64,000 bases of DNA from Sagittula sp. P11 (GTDB lineage Bacteria > Pseudomonadota > Alphaproteobacteria > Rhodobacterales > Rhodobacteraceae). This document shows, piece by piece, positions 46,956 through 58,608 of the stretch. The notes below the pieces were generated by a model that saw only the letters and a program-made list of their open reading frames with translations, ran no database searches and was not told where the DNA came from. Every line of letters starts with the position of its first letter. Within the stretch, counting starts at the first letter, position 1. A program made the translations under genes and the position numbers. The stretch is taken from contig NZ_CP021913.1 of NCBI RefSeq assembly GCF_002814095.1, positions 4,470,501 through 4,534,500 on the forward strand, given 5' to 3'.

Positions 46956-48113
46956 TCAGAGTTCGATGACGTCGACGTTCTTGCCCCGTGCTGCCAGCGC
47001 GATCTGGCCGGAGCACAGACGCAGCGCATCCTCGCCGAAGACTTCGCGCCGCCAGCCGGACAGCGCCGGCACGTCGCGCATCCCCGCCGCGATGGCGTCG
47101 AGGTCGGTCGCCGGGGCGATCAGCTTGGAGGCCACACCGAAACGCTCCGTCTTGGCCTTCAGCAGCACGCGCAGAAGATCCGCCAGCGCCGGGTTCACCT
47201 GCAGCTTGTCGCGCACGGTGTCGGCTTCGGGCAGGTCGTCCTTGGGGCATTCCACCCCGGCCTTGACCGCTTCGAGGATGCCGTCGGCGATGGGGCCCTT
47301 GCGGGCCTCGCGCAGCAGCAGGCGCGAACGCGACAGGTCATTGGCCGACATCGGCTTGGTCGAGGCCAGCTCGACCAGCGCGTCGTCCTTGAACACGCGG
47401 TTGCGCGGGATGTTGCGCTCCTGCGCGTAGGTTTCGCGGAAGGCCGCCAGTTCACGCACGATGGCAAGGAAGCGCGGCGCGTTGGACCGTGTCTTCACCC
47501 GCTGCCAAGCGTCGCGCGGGCGGGTGATGTAGGTTTCCGGATCGGTCAGGACGCCCAGTTCCTCGGCGACCCAGCGCGCCCGTCCGCTTTCCTCCAGCTT
47601 GCCCGCGAGGAATTCGTAGATCTGGCGCAGGTGCGTCACATCGGCCAGCGCGTAGGACTTCTGCGCGTCCGTCAGCGGGCGGCGCGACCAGTCGGTGAAG
47701 CGCGAGGACTTGTCGAGCTGTTGCTTGGCGATGCGCTTGACCAGCGTCTCGTAGCCGACCTGCTCGCCGAAACCGCAGACCATGGCGGCCACCTGCGTGT
47801 CGAACAGCGGCTGCGGGATGACCCCGTGATCGATGTAGAAGATCTCCAGATCCTGCCGGGCGGCGTGGAACACCTTCACGATGCTCTCGTCGCGGAAGAG
47901 GTCCAGCAGAGGGTCCAGCGACAGCCCGTCCACCATCGGATCGACCAGCACGGCGTCCTCGTCACCCTTGCCGGGCAGCGCAAGCTGGATCAGGCACAGC
48001 TTGGAATAATAGGTCCGTTCACGGAGGAACTCCGTATCGACGGTGATGTACGGCTGGCCCTTGGCACGGGCACAGAAATCGGAAAGCTCTTCGGTCGTCG
48101 TCAATGTCTGCAT
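46956..48113 (-). CDS. rnd: Ribonuclease D
   Basis: 385 residues. The DEDD 3'-5' exonuclease domain (about 1-175) has VDTEFLRERTYY, HAARQDLEIFY and the YALADVTHLRQIY motif; the HRDC domain follows (about 205-290). Trims tRNA and other small RNA 3' ends. Divergent region upstream to purN has 86 bases. Confidence 0.94.
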   Translation of the reverse strand: MQTLTTTEELSDFCARAKGQPYITVDTEFLRERTYYSKLCLIQLALPGKGDEDAVLVDPMVDGLSLDPLLDLFRDESIVKVFHAARQDLEIFYIDHGVIPQPLFDTQVAAMVCGFGEQVGYETLVKRIAKQQLDKSSRFTDWSRRPLTDAQKSYALADVTHLRQIYEFLAGKLEESGRARWVAEELGVLTDPETYITRPRDAWQRVKTRSNAPRFLAIVRELAAFRETYAQERNIPRNRVFKDDALVELASTKPMSANDLSRSRLLLREARKGPIADGILEAVKAGVECPKDDLPEADTVRDKLQVNPALADLLRVLLKAKTERFGVASKLIAPATDLDAIAAGMRDVPALSGWRREVFGEDALRLCSGQIALAARGKNVDVIEL

Positions 48114-48199
48114 GCGCAGTCTTTTCTGTTATGTGGTGTCGACCCTGCGGCGCGTTTCACCGTCATAACCCATTTTCCTGAAATGGGAAACGCCACGCA

Positions 48200-48790
48200 T
48201 CAGGTCAGGATCAGGGGTGTGCGACGGCCTTCGAGGAAGCGGCGCAGGACCGCGGGATAAAGCTTGTGTTCCATGGTCAGAACCCGCGCCGCCAGCGTGT
48301 CGGGCGTGTCGCCGGGTTCAACCGGGACATGCGCCTGGCCAAGGATCGGGCCCTCGTCCAGTTCCGCCGTGACCTCGTGCACGGTGCAGCCTGCCTCCGT
48401 GTCGCCGGCTTCCAGCGCGCGGGCATGGGTGTGCAGCCCGCGGTACTTCGGCAAAAGCGACGGGTGGATGTTCAGCATCCGGCCCTCGTAGGCGGCGATG
48501 AAGGACGGCGTCAGGATGCGCATGAAACCCGCAAGGCACAGCACGTCCGGTTCGGCCGCGTCGATGTGGCGGCGCAGTTCGGCCTCGAAGGCGGCGCGGT
48601 CGCCCCGGAACGGCTTGTGATCCACCGCCGCCACCGGCACGCCCCGCTCTGCCGCGCGGGTCAGACCCGCCGCATGGGGATCGTTCGACGCCACCAGCAC
48701 CGGGCGGCCCGGATGGTCGCCGGTCATGCTGTCGACCAGCTTCACCATGTTGGAGCCGCCGCCGGAAACGAGGATGGCGATGCGCTTCAC
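48200..48790 (-). CDS. purN: Phosphoribosylglycinamide formyltransferase
   Basis: 196 residues from a GTG at 48790 overlapping the purM stop (GTGA). Motifs: [13 protein letters not shown] for substrate phosphate, then [14 protein letters not shown] with catalytic His, and [19 protein letters not shown] with catalytic Asp. Adds the formyl group of 10-formyl-THF to GAR in purine synthesis. Forms the purMN operon. Confidence 0.95.
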   Translation of the reverse strand: MKRIAILVSGGGSNMVKLVDSMTGDHPGRPVLVASNDPHAAGLTRAAERGVPVAAVDHKPFRGDRAAFEAELRRHIDAAEPDVLCLAGFMRILTPSFIAAYEGRMLNIHPSLLPKYRGLHTHARALEAGDTEAGCTVHEVTAELDEGPILGQAHVPVEPGDTPDTLAARVLTMEHKLYPAVLRRFLEGRRTPLILT

Positions 48791-49830
48791 AGGTTGCCCC
48801 GGTAGGTGACGCCCTCGCCCGCCGTCACCGTGCCGATCCGGTGCACCTCGTGCCCGGCCTCGGTCAGGTGGGCGCGGGCGGCGTCAGCCTTGTCGGGTGC
48901 GACGACGGCGATCATGCCGATGCCGCAGTTGAAGGTCTTCAGCATCTCGCGCTCTTCGATGTTGCCCTGATCGGACAGCCACCTGAAGATGCCCGGTAGT
49001 TCCCATGCGCCAAGGTCGATCTCGGCGCCCAGGCCCTCCGGCAGGACGCGCGGCAGGTTCTCCGTCAGGCCGCCGCCGGTGATGTGGGCCAGCGCGTGGA
49101 TGCAGTCGTCCTTGACCGCCGCGATGGCGCCCTTGACGTACAGCGTGGTCGGCGCCAGCAGCGCCTCGCCCAGCGTACCCTCGCCCCAGGGGCACGGCGC
49201 GTCCCAACCGAGGCCCGAGACCTCGACCAGCTTCCGCACGAGGCTGTAGCCGTTGGAGTGCACGCCGTTCGACGCCACACCCAGCAGCACGTCGTCCTCG
49301 GCCACGCCTGCGGGCAGTTCGCGTCCGCGTTCCATCGCGCCCACGGCAAAACCCGCGAGGTCGAAGTCGCCCGCCGGGTACATGCCGGGCATCTCTGCCG
49401 TCTCGCCGCCGATCAGCGCGCAGCCGGACCGCACGCAGCCCTCCGCGATGCCTTCGATGACCCGCGCGGCGGTGTCGGTGTCGAGCTTGCCGGTGGCAAA
49501 GTAGTCGAGGAAGAACAGCGGCTCCGCGCCCTGGCACACGAGGTCGTTGACGCACATGGCGACGAGGTCGATGCCCACGCCGTCCACCAGCCCGGTGTCG
49601 ATGGCGATGCGCAACTTGGTGCCGACGCCGTCGGTCGCCCCCACGAGGATCGGATCCTCGTAGCCCGCGCCCTTCAGGTCGAACAGCGCGCCGAAGCCGC
49701 CCAGCCCGGACATCACCCCGGGGCGGTTGGTCCGTTTCGCCGCCGGCTTGATCCGTTCGACCAGCGCGTTGCCCGCGTCGATGTCCACGCCCGCCGCCGC
49801 GTAGGTCAGCCCGTTCTTGCCGTCGCTCAT
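48787..49830 (-). CDS. purM: Phosphoribosylformylglycinamidine cyclo-ligase
   Basis: 347 residues from the ATG at 49830 with GGAGAG upstream. AIR synthetase: ATP-dependent ring closure in purine synthesis. Signs: [66 protein letters not shown] and [12 protein letters not shown]. Overlaps purN by four bases. Confidence 0.96.
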   Translation of the reverse strand: MSDGKNGLTYAAAGVDIDAGNALVERIKPAAKRTNRPGVMSGLGGFGALFDLKGAGYEDPILVGATDGVGTKLRIAIDTGLVDGVGIDLVAMCVNDLVCQGAEPLFFLDYFATGKLDTDTAARVIEGIAEGCVRSGCALIGGETAEMPGMYPAGDFDLAGFAVGAMERGRELPAGVAEDDVLLGVASNGVHSNGYSLVRKLVEVSGLGWDAPCPWGEGTLGEALLAPTTLYVKGAIAAVKDDCIHALAHITGGGLTENLPRVLPEGLGAEIDLGAWELPGIFRWLSDQGNIEEREMLKTFNCGIGMIAVVAPDKADAARAHLTEAGHEVHRIGTVTAGEGVTYRGNL

Positions 49831-49989
49831 GTCGCTCTCCGAGAGGTTGGCCGCTTGATTGCAGAGGCGCTTACCCCAAAGGCTCCGCGCCTGCAACGCG
49901 CTGCCCGCGCAGTAGGGAAATCATCACTGTGAAGAAACCGCCTTCTCGGCTATCCTCGTGGCATATTTCATTTGTGGCGTTCCCGACCC

Positions 49990-50733
49990 ATGCTTTCGAT
50001 ATCCAATGCACAGATGGATGCATTCGATGCCATGGAGTTTCGTGCTTTCGAAACCGGACTGGCAGAGCATCTCGAAACCCATTTTCCGTGGGGAAAGGCC
50101 TTCTGGCCCGACGGCAGCGCGATGGCGCTGGCCACTTTCGCCCACACGCGCGCCCGGCACTACGGCTTTGTCACCGAACGCAGCATCTACATGTTCGCGA
50201 CCTTCATGCCGGTTCTGGGCAGCCGCTACGACGAGAACCCGCTGCTGCCCTGGGCCTCGGACAAGCTGGCCGATCCGATCATCCGCGAACCGATCCACCG
50301 CATCAACCAGCTGAACGACCGGATTCTCCTGCACCTGCGCAAGACCAATGGCCGCGACGGGCGGGCGGCGGTGCGCGGCTTTCGGCAGGTGCACCACGTG
50401 CTCGGGACCGGCGATGCGCCGACGGACCCCGTGGGCGCGCTTTGCGCCGCCTTTCCGCAGCGCGCCGCGGCCTCCACCATGACCGGGCAGGTGCTGGGCG
50501 ACGCGGTTGCCCAGTCGGACGCCTTCGGGCTGGAACAACCGCTTGGCGGTTACATCTGCGCGGCGCTGGCACTGATGTACGGCCCCTACTACTATGCCGA
50601 ACCGCAGCTGCCGCTGATCCATGCCACGCTCTACGACAAGGGCCTCGCCCCCGCAGCAAAGACACAGGCGCTCCGCCAGGCCGCGCTGACGATGATCACC
50701 GCCCTCGGCGAAAGCGTCGGGGAGGAGGCCTGA
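49990..50733 (+). CDS. Protein of unknown function upstream of a toxin-like protease
   Basis: 247 residues from the ATG at 49990. No signal peptide. The opening ISNAQMDAFDAMEFRAFETGLAEHLETHF reminds me of proteins encoded beside type VI secretion cargo, where they may load or guide effectors, but this is a memory of a pattern and not a search result. The rest is helical. It ends one base before the M91-like protease start, so the two are an operon. Confidence 0.6.
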   Translation: MLSISNAQMDAFDAMEFRAFETGLAEHLETHFPWGKAFWPDGSAMALATFAHTRARHYGFVTERSIYMFATFMPVLGSRYDENPLLPWASDKLADPIIREPIHRINQLNDRILLHLRKTNGRDGRAAVRGFRQVHHVLGTGDAPTDPVGALCAAFPQRAAASTMTGQVLGDAVAQSDAFGLEQPLGGYICAALALMYGPYYYAEPQLPLIHATLYDKGLAPAAKTQALRQAALTMITALGESVGEEA

Positions 50734-50734
50734 G

Positions 50735-51304
50735 ATGTGCCAGTGCGGAAAGGCCAACGACGACGCCTGCAAGAAGACAGAGAACAAGCCCGGCGCGACC
50801 AAGGGCTGCGAGGCCGGCAAGGGCGGCGGTGTCGTCTGGGAAAAGCAGGAAGGCGCCACCGACGAGGATCTCGCAAAGGCCAAGCAGCAGTGGGAGGACG
50901 CCAAGAAGCGCCGCCTGCCGGACGGATCGAAGCCGAAGACGGTCGAAGCGATGGAGGCGCTGGAGAACAGCGACAAGACCACGACCATCAAGGTCGGCCC
51001 CGAAGGCAACAGCGCCAGCCCGGACAGCCGGTCGGATTCGCAGGACGGCACCGGCTCCGAAGGGACGATCAAGTACAACCCGAACAAGACGGGCACCTAC
51101 GGCGACGGCGTCGACCGCGACCCGGAATCTTCGCTGGCACACGAGGCCTATCACACCTACGAATACACGCAGGGCTCTTCCGGCGACACGCGGGAGAAGC
51201 GCGAGGTTTCCGCCGCGGCCGCGGAAAATGAACACCGCGAAGCCAAGGGCCTGCCGCAGCGACAGAAATACGGCGCCTGGGACATTCCGCAGTACACGCC
51301 CTGA
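50735..51304 (+). CDS. M91-type zinc metalloprotease, toxin-like
   Basis: 189 residues. The zinc motif HEAYH is at 136-140 in SSLAHEAYHTYEY, followed by REVSAAAAENEHREAKGLP, the third-ligand region (Glu164 or Glu166) seen in M91 effector proteases such as NleD and in polymorphic toxin C-termini. The first 40 residues hold four cysteines (2, 4, 12, 25) and no signal peptide, and no delivery domain such as PAAR or RHS is fused. GGAGGAGG precedes the ATG. A following small gene could be its immunity partner. M91 assignment by motif; the target is unknown. Confidence 0.7.
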   Translation: MCQCGKANDDACKKTENKPGATKGCEAGKGGGVVWEKQEGATDEDLAKAKQQWEDAKKRRLPDGSKPKTVEAMEALENSDKTTTIKVGPEGNSASPDSRSDSQDGTGSEGTIKYNPNKTGTYGDGVDRDPESSLAHEAYHTYEYTQGSSGDTREKREVSAAAAENEHREAKGLPQRQKYGAWDIPQYTP

Positions 51305-51379
51305 GCGACCCATCCGGCCGCCCACCGGGGCCAGCCGCGCAACGCCTGACACGCAACGCCTGACAAGGACCGAACACCG

Positions 51380-51781
51380 ATGACCCGCAGTTTCGTTTCG
51401 ACCCACACCGACTGGAACGGGCACCAGACCATTCCCTTCGTCATCCCCGCCGAAGACGGGCTCGACGTTTTCCGCGATCCGATGTGGGGCGTGATGATCG
51501 AGAAGGTGACCGCCGACCACCACCCGATCGAGCCGCTGGTGGATGCGACCGACCTCGACGATGTGGATTTCGGTGCGCTGTCGCTGAACGGCGCGGCGAT
51601 GGTCGGCCAGATCCTGTGGAACAACCTGACGACCGCCGCGCGGATCGATCCGTCGGGCGATTTCGTGCTCCACACCTGGCGGGTGGCGTCGAGCGCGAAA
51701 CGCGTCGAGATCGTCTATCGCCCGCGCTACGCCAACGGCGCGCTCGGCGATGTGTGCACGCTGGTCTCGCTGCTGAAATAA
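51380..51781 (+). CDS. Small protein after the protease; immunity candidate
   Basis: 133 residues, start MTRSFVSTHTDWNGHQTI with AAGGA eight bases upstream, 75 bases after the protease stop. Acidic, with predicted beta strands (DVDFGALSLNGAAM, RVEIVYRPRYANGA). No family recognised. Position after a toxin-like enzyme is the only reason to suggest immunity. Confidence 0.55.
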   Translation: MTRSFVSTHTDWNGHQTIPFVIPAEDGLDVFRDPMWGVMIEKVTADHHPIEPLVDATDLDDVDFGALSLNGAAMVGQILWNNLTTAARIDPSGDFVLHTWRVASSAKRVEIVYRPRYANGALGDVCTLVSLLK

Positions 51782-51806
51782 CGGGCTGTCGCGCGCTGGT
51801 GGGCGC

Positions 51807-52022
51807 TCAGGCCTTCCGCAGTTCCGACCCCTTCTTCAGGACCTCGTCGCCGTCCTCCTGTTCGATCCGGTAGGCGGGGTTGTCTTCGTCGGCGTCGCGC
51901 GTCACCTCGCTGCCCTTGATCTTCAGCGTGATCTTCCGGGTGTATTTATTCACCACCGTACCGCTGGCCGTGCCGTTGCCCCAGTCCCACGCGACCTTGT
52001 CGCCTTCGTCGTAGTCCTTCAT
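51807..52022 (-). CDS. DUF2945 / HVA1 TUDOR-like small protein
   Basis: 71 residues: KDYDEGDKVAWDWGNGTASGTVVNKYTR then a charged strand, matching the short TUDOR-like domain family found in bacteria and plants. Function unknown. Converges with the preceding gene. Confidence 0.8.
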   Translation of the reverse strand: MKDYDEGDKVAWDWGNGTASGTVVNKYTRKITLKIKGSEVTRDADEDNPAYRIEQEDGDEVLKKGSELRKA

Positions 52023-52121
52023 CGCATCCTCCGCATGTGCCTGCGGCTCAATGCAGAGCCCCGCGCCCGCGTTCCCCCGCTTGACGCCCCCGCGCCCCGC
52101 GCTTACTCAGTCTGCCACGGT

Positions 52122-52198
52122 GGGCCTGTAGCTCAATTGGTTAGAGCAGGGCGCTCATAACGCCTTGGTTGCGGGTTCAAGTCCTGCCGGGCCTACCA
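52122..52198 (+). tRNA. tRNA with CAU anticodon, probably tRNA-Ile2
   Basis: 77 bases with encoded CCA. Acceptor GGGCCTG pairs with CGGGCCT-type end (CGGGCCT ACCA); anticodon loop CTCATAA gives CAU; T-arm GCGGGTTCAAGTCCTGC. The variable region TTGGTTGC and acceptor resemble tRNA-Ile2 (whose C34 becomes lysidine) more than elongator tRNA-Met. Confidence 0.85.
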
Positions 52199-52270
52199 GA
52201 CATCCCCCTGTCAAAGCCCCCCACCAAGGTCGAATTCCGCACGTCCCGTGCCGCGCCTAACGTGCCGCCC

Positions 52271-54379
52271 ATGGGAGGACGTTTCATCATCGCCGCCGCG
52301 CTCTGGCTTGCCAGTGCGGTCATCGCTCTGGCCGAGGTTCTCTCGCCCGAGGAACTCGCCACGCACATCCGTGCGCCCATGTCGATGGGCGCGCAGATCT
52401 CCGACAACGGCGTCTTTGAGCTGCTGAACTCCGGCGGGGCGCAGGCGGGCTATGTCTTCCAGACCGAACCGATGGCCCCCCTGCCCGGCTTCTCCGGCGC
52501 GCCGATCAATGCGCTTGTGGTGCTGGATCTCGAAGGCCGTTTCCTCGACGTGCAGCTCCTGACCCACAACGAACCGATCTTCGTCTCCGGCCTGGGCGAG
52601 GCACCGTTCCACGCCTTCATGGAGCAGTACCGCGGCCATTCCATTTCCGACAGCCTGGTCGTCGGCACGCCTTACGGCGGCGCGTCCGACGGCAGCGGTC
52701 TGGTCTACCTCGACGGGGTGACGAAGGCGACCGCATCGGTCCGCATCGCGCACGAATCGATCCTTGCCGCCGCGCTGCAGGTCGCACGCGAGAAGATGGG
52801 CGGCATCAGTTCCGGGCCGCCCGCCTATCCCAACCCCGAGATAGACGAGGACCTGACCTGGGACTCGCTGAACGAAAACGGGCTTCTGACGCACAAAACC
52901 CTGAACAACGGGGAAATCGAGGCATTGTTCGAGGGCACGCTCTGGGCCAACGACGATCCCGAAGCCAGCGCCGATCCCGACGCGCCCTACCTCGATCTCT
53001 GGATCGCCGATCTGGGGCCACGCTCCATCGCCCGCGCGCTGTTGTCCGAGGGCACGCTGCGCGAGCTCGACCGCTTCCGCGAGATATCCACCTTCGACGA
53101 GCCGATCCTCGTGGTCGAGACCGCGCGCCACGGCCTAGTCTCGCCCGACTTCGTCCGCAACACTGCGCCCGACTGGCTGGGCGCGGAACAGAACGGCTTC
53201 CCCGTGGCCTTGCGCGACGCCGACCTCTTCGTCCAGCTGTCCGATCAGGTGCCCGAGGCGCTGCACGACGGCACCGCGATGATCCTGCGCACCGACCGGC
53301 GGCTCGGCTTCGACCCGGCCGCGCCGTGGACCTTCACGGTGCAGGCCATCCGCGAGCATGGCGTTTTCCAGCCGCAGGTCGGCTCCGTTACGATCGAGGC
53401 GCAGGTCGCAACCGACGAGCGGTTCTTCGTCCGTCCCGGCGAGACGCGGCGCCTGTCCCCCTTCGAAGAGGCGATCCGCAACCGCGCCGACGACCTGATG
53501 GTTCTGGCGGCTTTCCTGGCGCTCCTCCTGCCCGTCCTGTTCTTCGCGCAAAGCCGCCTCGCCGGGCTGCGTGTCTTCACACCCGTCCGGCTGACCATCC
53601 TCGCCTTCGTCACGGGGTTCATCGGCTGGTGGGGACAGGGGCAGCTCTCCATCGTGACGCCGCTTGCCACGTTGCAGGCGGCGCTCTCCACCCGGCATTT
53701 CGCCTTCCTGCTCTACGACCCCTTCTCACTGATGATCTGGGGGGCGGTGATCCTCGGATTTCTCCTATGGGGCCGCGGCCTCTTTTGCGGCTGGCTCTGC
53801 CCCTTCGGCGCATTGCAGGAGTTCGCGCATCATATCGGGCGTTTCCTGCATCTTCCGCGCCTGGAACCGTCGCGCACATGGGACCAGCGGCTGAAGAAAC
53901 TGAAATACGTGGCGCTTGCCGGGCTTGTCGCCGTGACCGTGATCGCCCCCGGCCACATGGACAAGGCAGCCGAGATCGAGCCCTTCAAGACCGCCATCAC
54001 CACCTTCTTCTTGCGCGAATGGTATTACGTTGCCTACGCCGCTTTCTGGCTGTTCCTCGCACTCTTCACCTTCAAGGGGTTCTGCCGTTATCTATGCCCG
54101 CTTGGCGCGCTCATGGCGATTGGGGGCACCCTGCGCCTGCGCCGCTGGATCCCCCGCCGGGTCGAATGCGGCTCTCCCTGCCAGCTCTGCGCGGTGAAGT
54201 GCAATTACGGCGCCATCCTCAAGACCGGCGCCGTCCAGTACGACGAGTGTTTCCAGTGCCTCGACTGCGTGACGATCCACGACGATGCGCGACAATGCGT
54301 GCCGCTGATCCTGAGGGCCCGTTCCACCAAGCGCCCGCCACGCGTCACCGGACATCCCAACGAGGTGCCCGCCGAATGA
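52271..54379 (+). CDS. NosR-type membrane flavin/iron-sulfur protein
   Basis: 702 residues from the ATG at 52271. Layout: N-terminal signal/helix; periplasmic FMN-binding domain with the candidate flavin site DGVTKATAS (Thr154; Lys in the place of the usual Gly); a further periplasmic part to about 430; membrane helices with CGWLCPFGALQE and FCRYLCPLGAL; and a C-terminal cytosolic part with CGSPCQLCAVKC and CFQCLDC for two [4Fe-4S] clusters. Such proteins shuttle electrons across the membrane, as NosR does for nitrous oxide reductase. The next gene, its ApbE partner, overlaps by four bases. Confidence 0.88.
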   Translation: MGGRFIIAAALWLASAVIALAEVLSPEELATHIRAPMSMGAQISDNGVFELLNSGGAQAGYVFQTEPMAPLPGFSGAPINALVVLDLEGRFLDVQLLTHNEPIFVSGLGEAPFHAFMEQYRGHSISDSLVVGTPYGGASDGSGLVYLDGVTKATASVRIAHESILAAALQVAREKMGGISSGPPAYPNPEIDEDLTWDSLNENGLLTHKTLNNGEIEALFEGTLWANDDPEASADPDAPYLDLWIADLGPRSIARALLSEGTLRELDRFREISTFDEPILVVETARHGLVSPDFVRNTAPDWLGAEQNGFPVALRDADLFVQLSDQVPEALHDGTAMILRTDRRLGFDPAAPWTFTVQAIREHGVFQPQVGSVTIEAQVATDERFFVRPGETRRLSPFEEAIRNRADDLMVLAAFLALLLPVLFFAQSRLAGLRVFTPVRLTILAFVTGFIGWWGQGQLSIVTPLATLQAALSTRHFAFLLYDPFSLMIWGAVILGFLLWGRGLFCGWLCPFGALQEFAHHIGRFLHLPRLEPSRTWDQRLKKLKYVALAGLVAVTVIAPGHMDKAAEIEPFKTAITTFFLREWYYVAYAAFWLFLALFTFKGFCRYLCPLGALMAIGGTLRLRRWIPRRVECGSPCQLCAVKCNYGAILKTGAVQYDECFQCLDCVTIHDDARQCVPLILRARSTKRPPRVTGHPNEVPAE

Positions 54380-55260
54380 CCCTGCCCCGTCTCAGCCGCC
54401 GCCGCGTCCTCACCCTAGCCGCTGCCTTCGCCTGCGCGCCACGCCACGCCTTCGCCTCCACCTGGCAAGGCCGCGCACTCGGCGCCGAGGTTTCCGTCAC
54501 CCTGACCGGCCCGCGCACGGAGACACAGGCGGCCCTGGCCGACCTCCCCGCACAGCTCGACGAGATCGAAAGCCTCTTCAGCCTTTACCGCCCGAGTTCG
54601 GCCCTCTCCCGCCTGAACAAAGCCGGGTTTCTTGCACCCAGCGTCCGTTTCGATGCCCTGATGGACGCCTGCGACAGGGCGCATACGCTGACGGACGGCA
54701 TCTTCGATCCGACAGTGCAACCGCTCTGGCAGGCCCTGGCAAATGGCCGCGACCCCGCGCCGGCCCGCGCCCACCTCGGCTGGCACCGGGTACGCCGCAC
54801 GGCACAGGGCACCTGTCTGGACCCGGGTCAGCAGCTCACCCTCAACGGCATCGCCCAAGGCTTCGGCACCGACCTGATCCGCGCGTCCCTTGCCAAACGC
54901 GGCTTCACTCATGCTCTGATCGACATCGGCGAACAGGCGGCCATCGGCGGCCCCTTCCGGCTCTCTCTCGAAGATCCCGATCACGGATCTCTGGGTCACC
55001 TGACGCTAGAAAACGCCGCCCGCGCCACCTCCAGCCCCGGCGCCCTGCACTTCGGTGCCAACGCACACATCCTCGGGCCACAGGGGCAAGACCCCCTCTG
55101 GTCCACCGTCAGCATCGAGGCCCGCGATGCCACGACCGCCGATGCGCTCTCCACCGCGGCGGTCTTCATGGACATCCCGCGCCTTGAAAAGCTCAGGACC
55201 GACGCCGACCTCCTCCGAATCACGCTGGTGGACAGGGACGGCAACCTCCGCACCCTCTGA
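54376..55260 (+). CDS. FAD:protein FMN transferase, ApbE/NosX type
   Basis: 294 residues. A Tat-like signal (SRRRVLTLAAAFACAP) sends it to the periplasm. ApbE motifs: IESLFSLYRPSSALSRLN, LTNGIFDPTVQPLW-like, LNGIAQGFGTDLI, LIDIGEQAAIGG and TTADALSTAAVFM near the end. It would attach FMN to the NosR-type neighbour. Glu in IGEQ replaces the usual Gly of IGG, a small oddity. The gene is coupled to NosR (ATGA). Confidence 0.88.
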   Translation: MTLPRLSRRRVLTLAAAFACAPRHAFASTWQGRALGAEVSVTLTGPRTETQAALADLPAQLDEIESLFSLYRPSSALSRLNKAGFLAPSVRFDALMDACDRAHTLTDGIFDPTVQPLWQALANGRDPAPARAHLGWHRVRRTAQGTCLDPGQQLTLNGIAQGFGTDLIRASLAKRGFTHALIDIGEQAAIGGPFRLSLEDPDHGSLGHLTLENAARATSSPGALHFGANAHILGPQGQDPLWSTVSIEARDATTADALSTAAVFMDIPRLEKLRTDADLLRITLVDRDGNLRTL

Positions 55261-55270
55261 CCTGCATAGC

Positions 55271-55301
55271 AAAAGAAAACTCCCGGCCGCAGGACCGGGA
55301 G
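55271..55301 (-). terminator. Terminator of the cox operon
   Basis: Read on the minus strand: CTCCCGG stem (7 bp, loop of 8), followed by GTTTTCTTTT. It is 26 bases past the coxM stop. Also lies past the ApbE stop on the other strand. Confidence 0.75.
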
Positions 55302-55326
55302 CTTCCAGAACTCGAACCCGAAAGGA

Positions 55327-56118
55327 TCAGCCGTTGGCCTTGGCCACCGCCCGCTTCGTCAGGGTCTTCACCAGGCTCGCACGATAAGCACCGCTGCCGT
55401 GCAGGTCAGAGATCATCCCGTCGCCCGACGGCGCCGACAGCTCCTCGACCGCGCTGGCGGAAAAGTCACCCGAAAGCGCCTCTTCCGCCTCGCTCCAGCG
55501 GAACACGCCTTCCTCTGAGGCCCCGGTCACGGCGACCCGGACCCCATCCGCGCCCTCGGACACGAAGACGCCGACCAGCGCGAACCGCGACGCGGGCTGC
55601 TGGAACTTGATGTAGGCCGCCTTCTCCGGGATCGGGAACTTCACCGCGGTGACGAGCTCGCCTTCATCGAGGGCCGTGGTGAACATGCCCTGGAAATAGT
55701 CGTCCGCCGCGATTTCGCGGGTGTTGGTGACGATCGTCGCCCCCGATCCCAGCGCCGCCGCCGGATAGCAGGCCGAGGGATCGTTGTTGGCGAGCGACCC
55801 GCCGATGGTGCCGCGGTTGCGCACCGCCGGATCACCGATCTGGCCGGCCAGCGCCGCCAGCGCCGGATAGGCCCCGGCCTCTGCCGCCACCGTCGCATGG
55901 GTGGTGCCGCCGCCGACGGTCAGCACGCCGCCGTCCGACGACACGCCCTTCAGCTCGTCGATGGCCGACAGGCTCACCAGCACGGACGGCATCGCCAGCC
56001 GCTGCTTCAGGGTCGGGATCAGCGTCTGGCCGCCGGACAGCGGCTGTGCGTCCTCCTGCCCCAGCGCCGACACGGCATCGGCCACGGACGTCGGCCGAAC
56101 GATATCGAATGAATACAT
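55327..56118 (-). CDS. coxM: CODH-type molybdenum hydroxylase, FAD subunit
   Basis: 263 residues from the ATG at 56118 with AGGAGG upstream. FAD site: LSGGQTLIPTLKQRLA and GTIGGSLANNDPSACY with DPAVRNRGTIGG, as in CoxM. Last in the coxS-L-M run (minus strand), the gene order known for form II clusters. Carries electrons from the [2Fe-2S] subunit. Confidence 0.88.
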   Translation of the reverse strand: MYSFDIVRPTSVADAVSALGQEDAQPLSGGQTLIPTLKQRLAMPSVLVSLSAIDELKGVSSDGGVLTVGGGTTHATVAAEAGAYPALAALAGQIGDPAVRNRGTIGGSLANNDPSACYPAAALGSGATIVTNTREIAADDYFQGMFTTALDEGELVTAVKFPIPEKAAYIKFQQPASRFALVGVFVSEGADGVRVAVTGASEEGVFRWSEAEEALSGDFSASAVEELSAPSGDGMISDLHGSGAYRASLVKTLTKRAVAKANG

Positions 56119-56154
56119 CTTGTTTCCTCCTCTGCCGCTCATGAAGGCCATCCA

Positions 56155-56210
56155 CCTTCATCTTGGCAAAAATACCTTCGGGGGGTCCGGGGGGCAGACA
56201 GCCCCCCGGC
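56155..56210 (-). repeat. Dispersed intergenic repeat, copy 2
   Basis: CCTTCATCTTGGCAAAAATACC then a GGGGGG...GCAGACAGCCCCCC self-pairing stretch, the inverse of the copy at 16011. It lies between coxL and coxM, so it is carried in the transcript. Confidence 0.6.
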
Positions 56211-56219
56211 GCTCTCCAT

Positions 56220-58589
<2,370 letters not shown>

Positions 58590-58608
58590 TTCTTCCTCCC
58601 TGAAGGGG

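Noticed and set aside
49990-51781. Prophage remnant
   Set aside because: No integrase, capsid, tail or attachment-site repeats; the nearby tRNA is intact with no duplicated 3' end.
52122-52198. Elongator tRNA-Met
   Set aside because: Anticodon CAU fits both, but acceptor stem and variable region look more like tRNA-Ile2; kept as probable only.
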